In this document: piece by piece, positions 44,018 through 54,159 of the stretch | How the letters are laid out: each line of letters begins with the position of its first letter | How positions within the stretch are numbered: position 1 is the stretch's first letter | Assembly (NCBI RefSeq): GCF_018343525.1 | Contig: NZ_JAGYPH010000001.1 | Coordinates: forward strand, 1,555,778 to 1,619,777 | Origin: Lederbergia citrea | GTDB lineage: Bacteria > Bacillota > Bacilli > Bacillales > Bacillaceae_C | Reading direction: 5' to 3' | DNA length: 64,000 nucleotides | Notes under the pieces: model-generated | The model's database searches: none | What the model saw: the letters and a program-made list of their open reading frames with translations, nothing else | What the model was told of the DNA's origin: nothing | Position numbers and translations under genes: made by a program

Positions 44018-44046
44018 AACATTATGTTTTAAGGCATTGTTTTTTG
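44004..44046 (+). terminator. Terminator of yjbI-spxH
   Basis: AAACAATGCCTT and AAGGCATTGTTT pair, then TTTTT. The left arm lies in the last codons of spxH. Confidence 0.85.
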
Positions 44047-44126
44047 CATGGACGCAAAAAACAATCATGCTCCAGTCGATATAGGCATATATGTTATATT
44101 AACAGCGACGACAAAGGAGACGGAAT

Positions 44127-44303
44127 ATGAGGAAAATCGCAGTTTTCTTGATGATTGCTTTTATTATTGTCTGCTTTTTCATCAATATTCTTGGCTTAAT
44201 GAACTTGATTCCAATATATATAACCTCCCCCCTTCTTTTTTTGGCATTGCTTACCTTTCTGTCCTTCATAAATGGGAGGAACAAATTTAGAGGATTTCAC
44301 TAG
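44127..44303 (+). CDS. 58-residue two-TM membrane protein
   Basis: MRKIAVFLMIAFIIVCFFIN opens the first membrane segment; a second is SPLLFLALLTFLSFI, then a basic tail NGRNKFRGFH. ATG after AAAGGAGACGGAAT. Good codon pattern and a clear ribosome site support a real gene. Function unknown. Its stop lies at the edge of a dispersed repeat. Confidence 0.65.
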   Translation: MRKIAVFLMIAFIIVCFFINILGLMNLIPIYITSPLLFLALLTFLSFINGRNKFRGFH

Positions 44304-44503
44304 GAAAAGCGCAAGCGCCTTGGATGGAAGAACGGCTAAGGGCGCCACCTCCTGTGGCAACGCCGTTCTGACCCGCATCCTGCGGGCCTCCGACCAGCAA
44401 ATGTTCTGATGCAATGAAAGTCCGGTCCTGACTTTTAATGAATCAGGTTATTTGACCTCGAGGGGCTAGGCGCTGGAGCTAGACTAGGAAAAGCGCAAGC
44501 GCC
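44301..44503. repeat. Dispersed intergenic repeat bounded by 19-bp direct copies
   Basis: TAGGAAAAGCGCAAGCGCC occurs at 44301-44319 and 44485-44503, flanking about 165 bases with internal hairpins (for example the CGCCACCTCCTGTGGC and CCCGCATCCTGCGGG stems). No ORF. Related partial copies are at 33451-33527 and 47748-47825. This belongs to the GCGCAAGCGCC/GGAGCTAGAC repeat class common in Bacillaceae genomes. Unknown function; may be a small mobile or mRNA-end element. Confidence 0.75.
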
Positions 44504-44531
44504 AAAAAAAGCTGCCCTTCCGGGACAGCTT
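44504..44531 (-). terminator. Terminator of pepF
   Basis: AGCTGTCCC and GGGCAGCT pair with a short loop and a seven-T run on the minus strand, just past pepF. Confidence 0.85.
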
Positions 44532-44537
44532 TTTTCG

Positions 44538-46358
44538 TTATTCTGATAATAATGCTTCCATTTCAGCAAGCTTCTCTTCAAATACTTTGCATGCTGCTTC
44601 AATTGGTTCAGCAGTTGTCATATCGACTCCAGCCTTTTTTAAAACTTCAATTGGATAATCAGAGCTTCCCGCTTTCAAGAAATCCAGATAGCGCTCAACA
44701 GCTGGTTCTCCCTCTTCTAAAATCTGTTTCGATAATGCCGTTGCTGCACTGAAGCCAGTAGCATATTGATAAACATAGTAATTATAATAGAAATGGGGGA
44801 TTCTTGACCATTCTAGTCCGATTTCCTCATCAATATGAATATCTTCTTCACCAAAATATTTTTTATTTAGAGCATAATACTCTTTCGTCAGCATGTCAGG
44901 GGTCAATGCTTCACCGTTTTGAGCTTTTTGATGAATCAAGTGTTCGAATTCAGCGAACATTGTTTGTCTAAACACTGTACCTCGAAAACCTTCAAGATAA
45001 TGATTGATCAAATATAGTCGCTTCTGCTTATCTTCTGTTTGTTTCAGTAAGTAGTCGCCTAAAAGAGCCTCATTGCATGTAGAAGCTACTTCCGCTACAA
45101 AGATTGAATAATTGCCGTATGGATATGGTTGTGATTTTCTCGTGTAATAACTGTGTACACTATGTCCAAATTCATGTGCAAGGGTAAACAAGTTGTTCAC
45201 ATTATCTTGCCAATTCATCAATATATATGGGTTTGTCCCGTATGTTCCAGATGAATAAGCACCACTTCTTTTCCCTTTATTTTCTACAACATCCACCCAA
45301 CGATTTTCAAACCCTTCTTTCAAAATCCCTGTATACTCTTCTCCTAACGGCGCTAGTCCATCAATAACTAATTGTTGTGCTTCGTCATATTGGATCTCCA
45401 TTTTCACATCTTTAACTAACGGCGTGTAAAGGTCATACATATGAAGCTCATCCACACCCAGCACTTTTTTCCGCAACTTTACATAGCGATGCAGCAAATG
45501 TAAGTTTTTATTAACGGTGGAAACAAGATTATCATAGACACTTTCAGGAATATTATTAGCTGCTAAAGCAGCATGCCTTGCGGAGTCATAATTTCTTGCT
45601 TTCGCATAAAAATTGTCTTTTTTTACAGCTCCGCCCAACGTGCTGGAAAAAGTATTGCTAAATGCTCCGTATGTTTCATAAACCTTTTTAAATGCCTCTT
45701 CCCGCACACTTTGATCTTGGCTTTCTAGAAAGCGAATGAAATTACCATGTGATATTTGGACTTCTTCTCCGTTTTCGTCTTTAATGACAGGAAATTCCAA
45801 ATCAGCATTATTCAGCATTCCAAACGTTGTGCTTGAAGATCCCAGAACCTCAGAGGCTTGCGCAAGGAGGGCTTCTTGTTCAGCCGACAAAACATGTCCT
45901 CGTTGAAGATTAATTTCTTCAAGCGCTTGCCTATAAAGCTGCAAATCTTCATTTTGCTCTATAAACTGCGCAATCTTACTTTCGTCCATGGCCAAAATTT
46001 CAGGTACAACATAGGAAAACTCACTTGCCAAAACAGAATATAAACTCTCAGCTCGTGCATTTAAGCCTTGGTAATGCGAATTAGCGGTATCTTGGTCATA
46101 GCGCATGTGGGCGTATGTATAAAGCTTTCCCATCCGCTCCGATACCATCGATTGAAATTCGAGTGCCTCGAATAATTTTTCTGCACTTTCGCTTAATTGC
46201 CCTTTATATTGACCGGCATCTTTTAAGATTTCTTTTATGCCATCGTATTCTTTCTCCCATGCTTCATCGGAGGAAAAAATATCCTCAAGTCTCCATGTCA
46301 TTTCTTCTGAAATTTCTGAGCGTGCGGGTAAGGTTTTTACTGCTGTTTCATTGGCCAT
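44538..46358 (-). CDS. pepF: Oligoendopeptidase F
   Basis: 606 residues from ATG at 46358 after GGAGGATGGAA. M3 metallopeptidase with the zinc site TLAHEFGHSVHSYYTRKSQP and the later EVASTCNEALL glutamate. It digests peptides of about 7-17 residues in the cytoplasm. In B. subtilis the counterpart yjbG lies next to coiA, as here, and PepF can affect competence/sporulation peptide pools. Length and motifs are complete. Confidence 0.93.
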   Translation of the reverse strand: MANETAVKTLPARSEISEEMTWRLEDIFSSDEAWEKEYDGIKEILKDAGQYKGQLSESAEKLFEALEFQSMVSERMGKLYTYAHMRYDQDTANSHYQGLNARAESLYSVLASEFSYVVPEILAMDESKIAQFIEQNEDLQLYRQALEEINLQRGHVLSAEQEALLAQASEVLGSSSTTFGMLNNADLEFPVIKDENGEEVQISHGNFIRFLESQDQSVREEAFKKVYETYGAFSNTFSSTLGGAVKKDNFYAKARNYDSARHAALAANNIPESVYDNLVSTVNKNLHLLHRYVKLRKKVLGVDELHMYDLYTPLVKDVKMEIQYDEAQQLVIDGLAPLGEEYTGILKEGFENRWVDVVENKGKRSGAYSSGTYGTNPYILMNWQDNVNNLFTLAHEFGHSVHSYYTRKSQPYPYGNYSIFVAEVASTCNEALLGDYLLKQTEDKQKRLYLINHYLEGFRGTVFRQTMFAEFEHLIHQKAQNGEALTPDMLTKEYYALNKKYFGEEDIHIDEEIGLEWSRIPHFYYNYYVYQYATGFSAATALSKQILEEGEPAVERYLDFLKAGSSDYPIEVLKKAGVDMTTAEPIEAACKVFEEKLAEMEALLSE

Positions 46359-46447
46359 TTCCATCCTCCGTTCACTACTGTTCTTCTTTCGACATATGAA
46401 AGTTCCTTTACATATAAATTATTCTACATATCTTTAGGAAATCCTGC

Positions 46448-47680
46448 TCAAATGCCGAAGAAGATACAACCATTACTTGTTCGCGTTGTTTTTCGAATCG
46501 ATAATACAAGCTTTTTATCAAAGGCCTCCTCCATCTTTAGCGCCTCTTCGATCGTCTTTGGCATAGTGATTATTTTTATCATTTCAAATAAGTCTTCGCC
46601 TATTTTTATGAAATATTCCAGTTCTGTCATTAAGGAAAAATAATCCTTAACGGCATATTCCCAATTACCTTCTATTTCGAGAGGGAAAATTCTTTCTAAA
46701 AGGAAACTAGCTTTCATTCTAATTCTTAATTTTTGATAAATATATTTAAGGGAAATACGCTGTCCAATTGATAAATTACTTAAGCAATCTTGATAAATAA
46801 AATACTGCCATTCAAGTGGATGGGATTGAAAATACTCCATATTAGGAACGGGAAGGCCGATAATAGGCGAAAGTAGAAAGGGGTTATTTCCTGAAACGTA
46901 AATGGCCTTCAAAAAAGGATCATCAACTATATTTCCATAATGAACTTTATTTTTCAGCCATCTTCTTTTTTCTGGAAGCCACATAGTTTGCTTTGATCGG
47001 CGTGGTCCAACTGGTATTTGTAGAGGTAAATTTGCATCATTTACATGTTTTGAACTTAATGTGGCGAAGATTTTTCTCGATGAAAGAGGAGATATTTCTG
47101 ATAGCAAATAAAATCTTTTCATTTCGGTGTGAAAACTTAAAAGACTCATATTGAATCCATCTCTTCGCTTGGCTAAAGACCAATGGAAATCAGATATCTT
47201 GAATATATCATTTTGTTTCTTCTGAAAGGGAAGTCCTCCGATAATCCAAATCGGGCTGATTCCAACTTTCAAATATCCCTCTGTTCTCGTTTGTAACAAC
47301 GTCCTTGATAAAATAGAGCATTGATACTCGATGGCAAACAACTCGGTTCCATTTTTCACAAGGAGATCGGGACGCTGTTTAATATTAGGCAGATAGTACT
47401 CCAGCTCGACAGTTAATCCTTGCTTCATAAAATAATCATATAAATATTTTTTCCCTTGTAGATGTTGGATACTTTCGGGTTCCGAGAAAGCTGAAGTACA
47501 ATCGGAGTTTTTCTTGTGGGCAAAATGAGGGATTCGAATTTCTCCTGCTCTGAGAATAAGGGGTTCTCGACAAATGGGGCAAAAAAACTGTTGACTGCGA
47601 AGCGTTTTATTTACATTTTTTTCGGAGATGGAGGACAAAAGCGACAAACTCTGCCCTTCTTCATTTAAAGCGGTTAACAA
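46448..47680 (-). CDS. coiA: Competence protein CoiA
   Basis: 410 residues counted from TTG at 47680 (MLTALNEEG), with AAGGGAAGTG nearby; the ATG at 47704 lacks a ribosome site. A CxxC zinc pair in FFCPICREPLILRAGEIRIP and the nuclease-like core LEYYLPNIKQRPDLLVKNGT with AIEYQCS place it in CoiA, a protein needed for recombination of incoming DNA in competence. Sits between mecA and pepF, as in B. subtilis. Intact, so DNA uptake machinery may be functional. Confidence 0.87.
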   Translation of the reverse strand: MLTALNEEGQSLSLLSSISEKNVNKTLRSQQFFCPICREPLILRAGEIRIPHFAHKKNSDCTSAFSEPESIQHLQGKKYLYDYFMKQGLTVELEYYLPNIKQRPDLLVKNGTELFAIEYQCSILSRTLLQTRTEGYLKVGISPIWIIGGLPFQKKQNDIFKISDFHWSLAKRRDGFNMSLLSFHTEMKRFYLLSEISPLSSRKIFATLSSKHVNDANLPLQIPVGPRRSKQTMWLPEKRRWLKNKVHYGNIVDDPFLKAIYVSGNNPFLLSPIIGLPVPNMEYFQSHPLEWQYFIYQDCLSNLSIGQRISLKYIYQKLRIRMKASFLLERIFPLEIEGNWEYAVKDYFSLMTELEYFIKIGEDLFEMIKIITMPKTIEEALKMEEAFDKKLVLSIRKTTRTSNGCIFFGI

Positions 47681-47747
47681 TAAATCACTTCCCTTCTTTA
47701 TCATTATTCATTCTACAAGGAAGCGTTTAAATCCTCTATTGATAAGA

Positions 47748-47825
47748 AAAGTGCAAGCACCTTGTTTCAGCCCTGACAACTTTTATTATCATCGCTTATT
47801 TGACCTTGAGAGCTTGAAGCTGGAC
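47748..47825. repeat. Degenerate dispersed repeat
   Basis: AAAAGTGCAAGCACCTTG at the start and TTGACCTTGAGAGCTTGAAGC-TGGACC near the end are a decayed form of the 44301-44503 element (GCGCAAGCGCC ... TTGACCTCGAGGGGCTAGGC). No gene. Confidence 0.45.
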
Positions 47826-47827
47826 CA

Positions 47828-47860
47828 ATAAAAAAACCGATTTCCATTAGAAATCGGTTT
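47828..47860 (-). terminator. Terminator of mecA
   Basis: AAACCGATTT and AAATCGGTTT pair around a short loop with T runs on both sides; it lies next to the mecA stop. Confidence 0.85.
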
Positions 47861-47863
47861 TTT

Positions 47864-48523
47864 TTAGTCAAAATATTGACTAAGTGTTTCAAACACATCT
47901 TCGTCAATTATTTTTGTCCCATATTCTTGCAGGCGATAAATTGTATAGGAACTTTCCATACCATATTCAAGGAGAAGACTCAATTCATCTTCAATTTCAT
48001 CTTCATCAGCAGATTCATCTGGGAACTTAACATATAAAAAGTAATGATTTTCATATGAAAAAAGTTTTGATTCAAATGTGGACTCTCCCTTTATTCTAGC
48101 TAGAGATAATACATCCTCAAAGTCTTTAAACGCTAAAACGAATTCAAATAAATCTTCCGCACTTCTCTCATAGTGTTTAATCTGAAAATGTTGGTCCATC
48201 ATCTCTTCAATTTTCTCATCAACGGGAAGGTCCCTTAGCTTTTCGTCTGGAATTGGTAATTCAAATCTTTGTCCATCTTTAGAGATTTGTGCTTTTGTCA
48301 CGAGCACTTCCAGACCTTTGTCCAATGCCTGAATTTGAATCCAAAGTGGGCCTTCCGGCACAAAGTCATCTTCTTGATGGATTTCCTCCATCATTTCCCA
48401 AAAAAGCTCTTCGCCTCTTTCTCGGTTGTACCAGATTTCTTCGCGATCAAAGCCTCTTTCTTCTATATCAACATATGAAATGTAAAACTTGACTGTGTTT
48501 TCATTAATGCGTTCAATTTCCAC
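47864..48523 (-). CDS. mecA: Adaptor protein MecA
   Basis: 219 residues. N-terminal substrate-binding part MEIERINENTVKFYISYVDI and IEERGFDREEIWYNRERGEE; acidic linker; C-terminal ClpC-binding domain (FEFVLAFKDFEDVLSLARIK to the end). MecA targets ComK and other proteins to ClpCP and drives ClpC hexamer assembly. A candidate promoter lies about 200 bases upstream, leaving a long leader. Confidence 0.93.
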   Translation of the reverse strand: MEIERINENTVKFYISYVDIEERGFDREEIWYNRERGEELFWEMMEEIHQEDDFVPEGPLWIQIQALDKGLEVLVTKAQISKDGQRFELPIPDEKLRDLPVDEKIEEMMDQHFQIKHYERSAEDLFEFVLAFKDFEDVLSLARIKGESTFESKLFSYENHYFLYVKFPDESADEDEIEDELSLLLEYGMESSYTIYRLQEYGTKIIDEDVFETLSQYFD

Positions 48524-48725
48524 ACATCAACTCTCCCTTCTATATTAGGGTGGTGAAGGGATCTGTATCCCGTACAAGGCATATAATATACTGCCAATGC
48601 CAAAAGTACCGAGTATATTTCTCCTTGTACTCTTATTTTATGATAAGCATCTCCAAATTGGAAACAAAAGATATTCCCATTTAAAAAATCGTCAAATGCC
48701 TATCTCCTTGATCCATGTTTCGATT

Positions 48726-48754
48726 ATTTTATCTAACATAAGAAGTAAAATCAA
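48726..48754 (-). promoter_or_regulatory. SigA-type promoter upstream of mecA
   Basis: On the minus strand TTGATT, 17 bases, TAAAAT. About 200 bases separate it from the mecA start; the leader shows a small GGGATACAGATCCC hairpin but nothing that I recognise as a riboswitch. Confidence 0.45.
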
Positions 48755-48781
48755 GGAAATTTTCAAAATTTTATTAATTAA

Positions 48782-48819
48782 ATAAAAAGGGGCTGCTCCC
48801 AGGCGTTTTCGGAACAGCC
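48782..48819 (-). terminator. Terminator of spx
   Basis: GGCTGTTCC and GGAGCAGCC pair on the minus strand (one mismatch) and are followed by a T-rich CCCTTTTTATT, just past spx. Confidence 0.8.
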
Positions 48820-48829
48820 TCATTTCTAT

Positions 48830-49225
48830 TTAATTAACCATTTTCTGTGCTTCACGCAGCTGATATGTTCTTACCTTACGAGGTAAGAAACGTCTTATTT
48901 CATCTTCATTATATCCTACTTGGAGACGCTTTTCATCCAAAATGATCGGTCTTCTCAAAAGCCCAGGGTTCTTCTGGATCAAATCAAACAATTGTTGAAG
49001 CGGAAGCGAATCTAAGTCTACATTTAATTTTTGGAAAATTTTTGAACGTGTTGAGATGATTTCATCTGTCCCGTCTTCCGTCATTCTTAAAATTTCCTTG
49101 ATTTCTTCTAGGCTTAGTGGTTCAGAGAAAATATTTCTTTCCTTATATGGAATATTTTGGTCTTCAAGCCATGTTCTTGCTTTTCTACATGATGTGCAGC
49201 TGGGTGAAGTGTACAATGTTACCAT
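48830..49225 (-). CDS. spx: Transcriptional regulator Spx
   Basis: 131 residues from ATG at 49225 ([20 protein letters not shown]), the standard Spx start. ArsC-like fold with the redox CxxC switch at 10-13 and [20 protein letters not shown]. Oxidised Spx binds the RNA polymerase alpha subunit and turns on thiol-stress genes; its level is set by ClpXP with SpxH, encoded 5 kb away. The C-terminal end ([15 protein letters not shown]) keeps the degron region. The 49226-49565 interval before it likely holds its promoters, but I could not fix one. Confidence 0.96.
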   Translation of the reverse strand: MVTLYTSPSCTSCRKARTWLEDQNIPYKERNIFSEPLSLEEIKEILRMTEDGTDEIISTRSKIFQKLNVDLDSLPLQQLFDLIQKNPGLLRRPIILDEKRLQVGYNEDEIRRFLPRKVRTYQLREAQKMVN

Positions 49226-49565
49226 AATGTCACTCACACTCCTTTTCAGAATAGAATTCTTAAATATTCAATCTTCCATGAAATAAGAATTTCGAAATAC
49301 AAGATATTCCCCTTATTTTTTGTCGCATTATCATTTACATTGAAATGAGTATAATGAAACAATCTCTCTTATGTATTATACACTATTCCAAGCAGATTGA
49401 ATAGGTTTTTTGGGAATTTAGTTATCTGTTACTATAAAAGTGCGACCGCTGTTATAGTCCACAAATATTTATATATCTTTTACCACAAGTTAATACATAT
49501 TAAACATGATGTTTCATTATTTCATCCCTTTTACTATATCCTAAGTTTTAATTTCCATTCAAAAA

Positions 49566-49593
49566 AATAAAAAAACGCCAATCAATATTGGCG
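49566..49593 (-). terminator. Terminator of the glycosidase-like gene
   Basis: CGCCAAT and ATTGGCG pair around four bases with a long T-rich tract on the minus strand. Confidence 0.8.
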
Positions 49594-49596
49594 CGG

Positions 49597-50811
49597 TTAT
49601 TTTTTCGTATTTTTTCCAATTGTATAATTTACGTTTGGCGAATATTTATTTCCGGCATTCCAAAGCAAAAACTCTGTTATCCCTTCATCATTCAACGCTT
49701 TGATTTGTGCTTCCACTTCATTTTTCCCATAAACTTGATAATTTCCACTACCTAAGTAAGAAGCGGTAAAATCCTGTATCCATGGTCTTGATATTGGTGG
49801 ATTTTTCAACTCTTTTAATTTAGCGTTTTCCACTTTTGCATACTCTCTGACCAGTTTATATGGTTCCAAATCAGGCTTGGCTATTCCAAAATAGCCTGTC
49901 CAATGGCTTGGATAAATCATGGAAGAAATGACATCTACATTCTCAGAGATTTTAGTGAAATTTTGGCCAATTCCGGGTGCTTCAGGAAGAGTTGCAGTAT
50001 AACCAAATATATCTACAGAAACCTTTGCTCCGTAGGGCTTAAGCTTTTCCCTCGCGTAGGCAACAAAATCTGTAACAGCGTGGACTCGTTTTTGAATATT
50101 ATCTTCTTTATTTTTCTTATACTCTCCCATTCCATATACTAGTTGTTCATCACGGTTTTCAAAGCCTTCCGGAAACCGGACATAGTCAAATTGTATCTCT
50201 TGGAAGCCCATTTTTGCTGCTTCGATGGCAATGTCAACATTATAGTCCCAAACCTCTTGTAAAAAAGGATTGACAAACGACTCGCCTCTACCATTCACCC
50301 AAATTTTCTTACCGTCTTTAAAGGAAAGGTCTGGTCTTTTTTTGGGTAGTGTGGAGTCTTTAAATACGACAATTCTAGCTATGGGGTAAATATGTTTTTC
50401 TTCCATAAGCTTTAGCATAGCTTGAGGATCTTTAATTAAATTTTGACTTATATCCGTAAAAGGGGAATCTTTAGGAAGTTTATATGTAATGTTACCCCAA
50501 TCATCTTTTATGTCGATAACCATTGCATTTAAATCCGTTGAATCGATTAATTTAACGAGTTCATTGAATCGGCTTCCTCCTGCCGAATGACCAGTTACAT
50601 ATATGCCTCTAATCGCATCTGGATATTCAAACTTCAATCCAGAATCAAAAACAAATCGGGGTGCCTCAGCGGGCAACTCCTTTTTTTCAATGGCGAGCAT
50701 TCTGGAATGATGAGTTGCTGCCCTATCCTTTTCTGCTGCCGCTCCTGCTGGATGCTGCCATAGCAACGAAGCTAAGAGTCCTGTTATTACCATCACCTTT
50801 TTCCAACTCAA
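49597..50811 (-). CDS. Secreted putative glycoside hydrolase (DUF4015)
   Basis: 404 residues from a TTG after AGAGGAGAGATATTCA. Signal peptide about 1-25 (VITGLLASLLWQHPAGAAA). The mature part has a TIM-barrel look with YVTGHSAGGSRFNELVKLID, MVIDIKDDWGN, EIQFDYVRFPEG and VISSMIYPSHWTGYFGI, all typical of DUF4015/GH-like proteins. FDYVRFP contains an acidic residue in the place of a catalytic group in related hydrolases. Substrate unknown, probably a cell-wall or exopolysaccharide sugar. Confidence 0.8.
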   Translation of the reverse strand: MSWKKVMVITGLLASLLWQHPAGAAAEKDRAATHHSRMLAIEKKELPAEAPRFVFDSGLKFEYPDAIRGIYVTGHSAGGSRFNELVKLIDSTDLNAMVIDIKDDWGNITYKLPKDSPFTDISQNLIKDPQAMLKLMEEKHIYPIARIVVFKDSTLPKKRPDLSFKDGKKIWVNGRGESFVNPFLQEVWDYNVDIAIEAAKMGFQEIQFDYVRFPEGFENRDEQLVYGMGEYKKNKEDNIQKRVHAVTDFVAYAREKLKPYGAKVSVDIFGYTATLPEAPGIGQNFTKISENVDVISSMIYPSHWTGYFGIAKPDLEPYKLVREYAKVENAKLKELKNPPISRPWIQDFTASYLGSGNYQVYGKNEVEAQIKALNDEGITEFLLWNAGNKYSPNVNYTIGKNTKK

Positions 50812-51010
50812 TGAATATCTCTCCTCTTCCTTATTCCTTGTCTTTATCTGTCGGATTTTTCCTTATCCTTTATTCTAACAAGGATTAATGTAGAATGAAA
50901 TTAATATCTAATGAGTATTTATCCGCATATTTGCACGTGAACCTAAAGCCCCGGCTTGATTGTCATAAACGCAGCAGTTATAATATTATGAAGTAATATG
51001 TGGTTAATGA

Positions 51011-52121
<1,111 letters not shown>

Positions 52122-52130
52122 TAATGAATC

Positions 52131-52167
52131 AAAAAGAGCCGAATCTTTATGGATTCAGGCTTTTTTT
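52131..52167. terminator. Terminator shared by trpS and yjbA
   Basis: AGCCGAATC and GATTCAGGCT pair around the loop TTTATG; T runs on both strands allow it to end trpS (plus) and yjbA (minus). Confidence 0.85.
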
Positions 52168-52223
52168 GGTTTGATGGAAATCATGTTTACCATCTCTGAG
52201 CGATTATTCAATTGGGTGCTTTT

Positions 52224-52973
52224 TTAATTCACCTTTGGATCACATTCCAATTCCCAAAGCTTTTCAAAAAACGGTTGACCCTTAACCAAATTTTCACATA
52301 ACATAAGGTGCTTCTCCGTCCAACCTACTCTAGTTTCTTCGTAGAGGCTGCACCAAACCTCCTCAAAGTCCATTTCTTGGATCTCCCTATATCGTTGGGG
52401 AGACCATTCCGTGTACCAATAGCGGATTTCTGGAGTGTTTTTTGAAACATAGAGCTGATCCAAGGCCATGAACATTAAATGCTTTAATTGACGTTCCCTT
52501 CTCGTTAAACCGTGCATCAATTCTGGTTCAGGAGACAAAATGTGATGATCTTTCTTTGATATTTCCTGCTTAAATTTGTAAGTGGTTGGCTCGTTTTGCT
52601 CTATCATTTCATACACAAGCTGTTCTTGGCGCGGGATTAACCTACTTTTTCTAAGAGGTATTGTGTATCCAATCGTATCAATCGCCAATATTCCCCTGCC
52701 ATCTGTAATGACAAAACAGTATTCCAATTGCACACGTTCATGATTTTTTCGTAAATATGCTTTTTTATAAATATCATTCAATAAAGCCTGTGGAAGTTCT
52801 GCCATGTTATTTTCGATATAGTGGAATAAGACAGGCTCTATCAACAATAATGGCACTTGATCAAGAAGTTCGATTACATCTACTCCTCGACGCCATTCAT
52901 GGAAGTGGCAAACATTGTAGCCGTTCTCTTCCCCCTCGAACCAATTAACCCAAACATCATGAAGATATAGCAT
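52224..52973 (-). CDS. yjbA: YjbA family protein (DUF3603)
   Basis: 249 residues, soluble. [40 protein letters not shown] and [20 protein letters not shown] are the DUF3603 pattern of B. subtilis YjbA, which lies beside trpS there as well. No catalytic motif recognised; function unknown. Confidence 0.85.
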   Translation of the reverse strand: MLYLHDVWVNWFEGEENGYNVCHFHEWRRGVDVIELLDQVPLLLIEPVLFHYIENNMAELPQALLNDIYKKAYLRKNHERVQLEYCFVITDGRGILAIDTIGYTIPLRKSRLIPRQEQLVYEMIEQNEPTTYKFKQEISKKDHHILSPEPELMHGLTRRERQLKHLMFMALDQLYVSKNTPEIRYWYTEWSPQRYREIQEMDFEEVWCSLYEETRVGWTEKHLMLCENLVKGQPFFEKLWELECDPKVN

Positions 52974-53042
52974 CCTTAACCCCTCACTTCATAACTATTT
53001 GTCAATCAGTATAGGCAGGCTGCAGTAAAATTATTCCTATAA

Positions 53043-53312
53043 CTACGCATCGCTATTTTTTTTGTCTTCGGCATATAGCGCAACTGTAATCATAACCAAA
53101 CCAATAAGCAGCAAATAGCATTCGGGTCTTGAAAGAATAAATTTAAAATATTCCCTGAAATCCCTGCCCATTGTTGTTAAATTTAAGTAGGCTATAACAC
53201 TTACACCACCGGAAACAGCAAACCCAAAACCTATTAAAAAGATTAATCCTCTAAACAGCATCATATAGCACATCCTGTTTGTTTTTCTTACAGTTCTTTT
53301 CTGCTTGTCCAT
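53043..53312 (-). CDS. Two-TM membrane protein, unknown
   Basis: 89 residues: basic head (MDKQKRTVRKTNR), helix MMLFRGLIFLIGFGFAVSGG, a loop, then YLLLIGLVMITVALY and a charged tail. Composition and length suggest a small inner-membrane protein. Not in a clear operon; 69 bases upstream of yjbA. Family not recognised. Confidence 0.5.
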   Translation of the reverse strand: MDKQKRTVRKTNRMCYMMLFRGLIFLIGFGFAVSGGVSVIAYLNLTTMGRDFREYFKFILSRPECYLLLIGLVMITVALYAEDKKNSDA

Positions 53313-53431
53313 CTATAGATATATATGGCTGTTTCCAATTTGACATACCACCAATAGAAATAACCTTCCATTCTTGGAAGGTTTCGTAGACAAACTCGAA
53401 AAAGCGAGTTTATATTAGATAGATCTGGTTT

Positions 53432-53548
53432 TCCGAAGCTTACCGCTCGCTTTCCGCGGGGCGAGCGCCGAGCCGCTTCGTCGCTACGCTCCTTTAATGT
53501 CTCGGCTGTCTCGCAGATCCCGCAGGAGTCGAGCGGACGCTTCTCCAA
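53432..53548. repeat. GC-rich dispersed repeat, copy 1
   Basis: TTACCGCTCGCTTTCCGCGG ... CGCTTCGTCGCTACGCTCC ... CGCAGATCCCGCAGGAGTC is the reverse-oriented form of the element at 53822. GC content is far above the surroundings. The ORFs that can be drawn through it are artefacts. About 850 bases between 53313 and 54160 hold no gene, only these repeats. Confidence 0.65.
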
Positions 53549-53821
53549 ACCATTAAAATTATTCATCTTAAACAAATGAAAAGTCAGCCAGGTTGTTAAT
53601 TTTACGCAAAAGATGATTCTGTGGAACTGACTAATTCATAAATATCCATAAATGGACAATAAACCATTGGTTGTTGGTTTTTTATCATAGTTCCCATTCA
53701 TTTGAAACAGAGAATATACAGTAAATATACGAAAAAAAGATATAATTCCCTTAGAGTATAGGGTATTATATCTTTTTTGTTTAGGTTCTATAAAGCTTAA
53801 ATATTGTTTTTAGCAGGTTCC

Positions 53822-53950
53822 GTTGATTGAAGCGGAAGGCGGCGACTCCTGCGGGAAAAGCGCGTCTAGGTGAGATCCCGCAGGAGCGAAGCGACGAGGA
53901 AGCTCACCGACCGCCCGCGGAAAGCGTCCGCCTGGAGCGGAAATCAACAG
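53822..53950. repeat. GC-rich dispersed repeat, copy 2
   Basis: Starts GTTGATTGAAGCGG and ends CCTGGAGCGGAAATCAACAG, so the ends are inverted repeats (GTTGATT/AATCAAC). Inside: GACTCCTGCGGGA, GATCCCGCAGGAGCGAAGCG, GCCCGCGGAAAGCGTCCGCC. This is the well-known high-copy Bacillaceae intergenic type. With no transposase it could be a MITE-like or REP-like sequence. Confidence 0.7.
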
Positions 53951-53988
53951 TAATCCATAAGACCCTTACATTAAGAGGACTTTTTCAG

Positions 53989-54062
53989 TGGCCTTCGCCA
54001 AAGCGACGAGGAGGTTCACCGCCCGCCCGGCGTAAAGCGAGCAACTGCAGCGGAAATCAACA
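53989..54062. repeat. GC-rich dispersed repeat, partial copy 3
   Basis: CGCCAAAGCGACGAGGAGG, TTCACCGCCCGCC and GCAGCGGAAATCAACAGG repeat the second half of copy 2 in the same direction. Three copies within 650 bases suggests a hot spot for this repeat at a place where B. subtilis has the app operon. Confidence 0.55.
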
Positions 54063-54159
54063 GGCCGGTTAGCAGAGACCATCAATGAATGAAAAATCAC
54101 CTAGAAATATACCCGTTATCGAAAATCTGAACCTTCCATCCTTGGATGACTAAAATGTT

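Noticed and set aside
53288..54072. Two ORFs (53288-53575 minus, 53827-54072 plus) of 80-95 codons
   Set aside because: Both run through the GC-rich dispersed repeats, and their sequences are translations of those repeats; no ribosome site or protein-like pattern.
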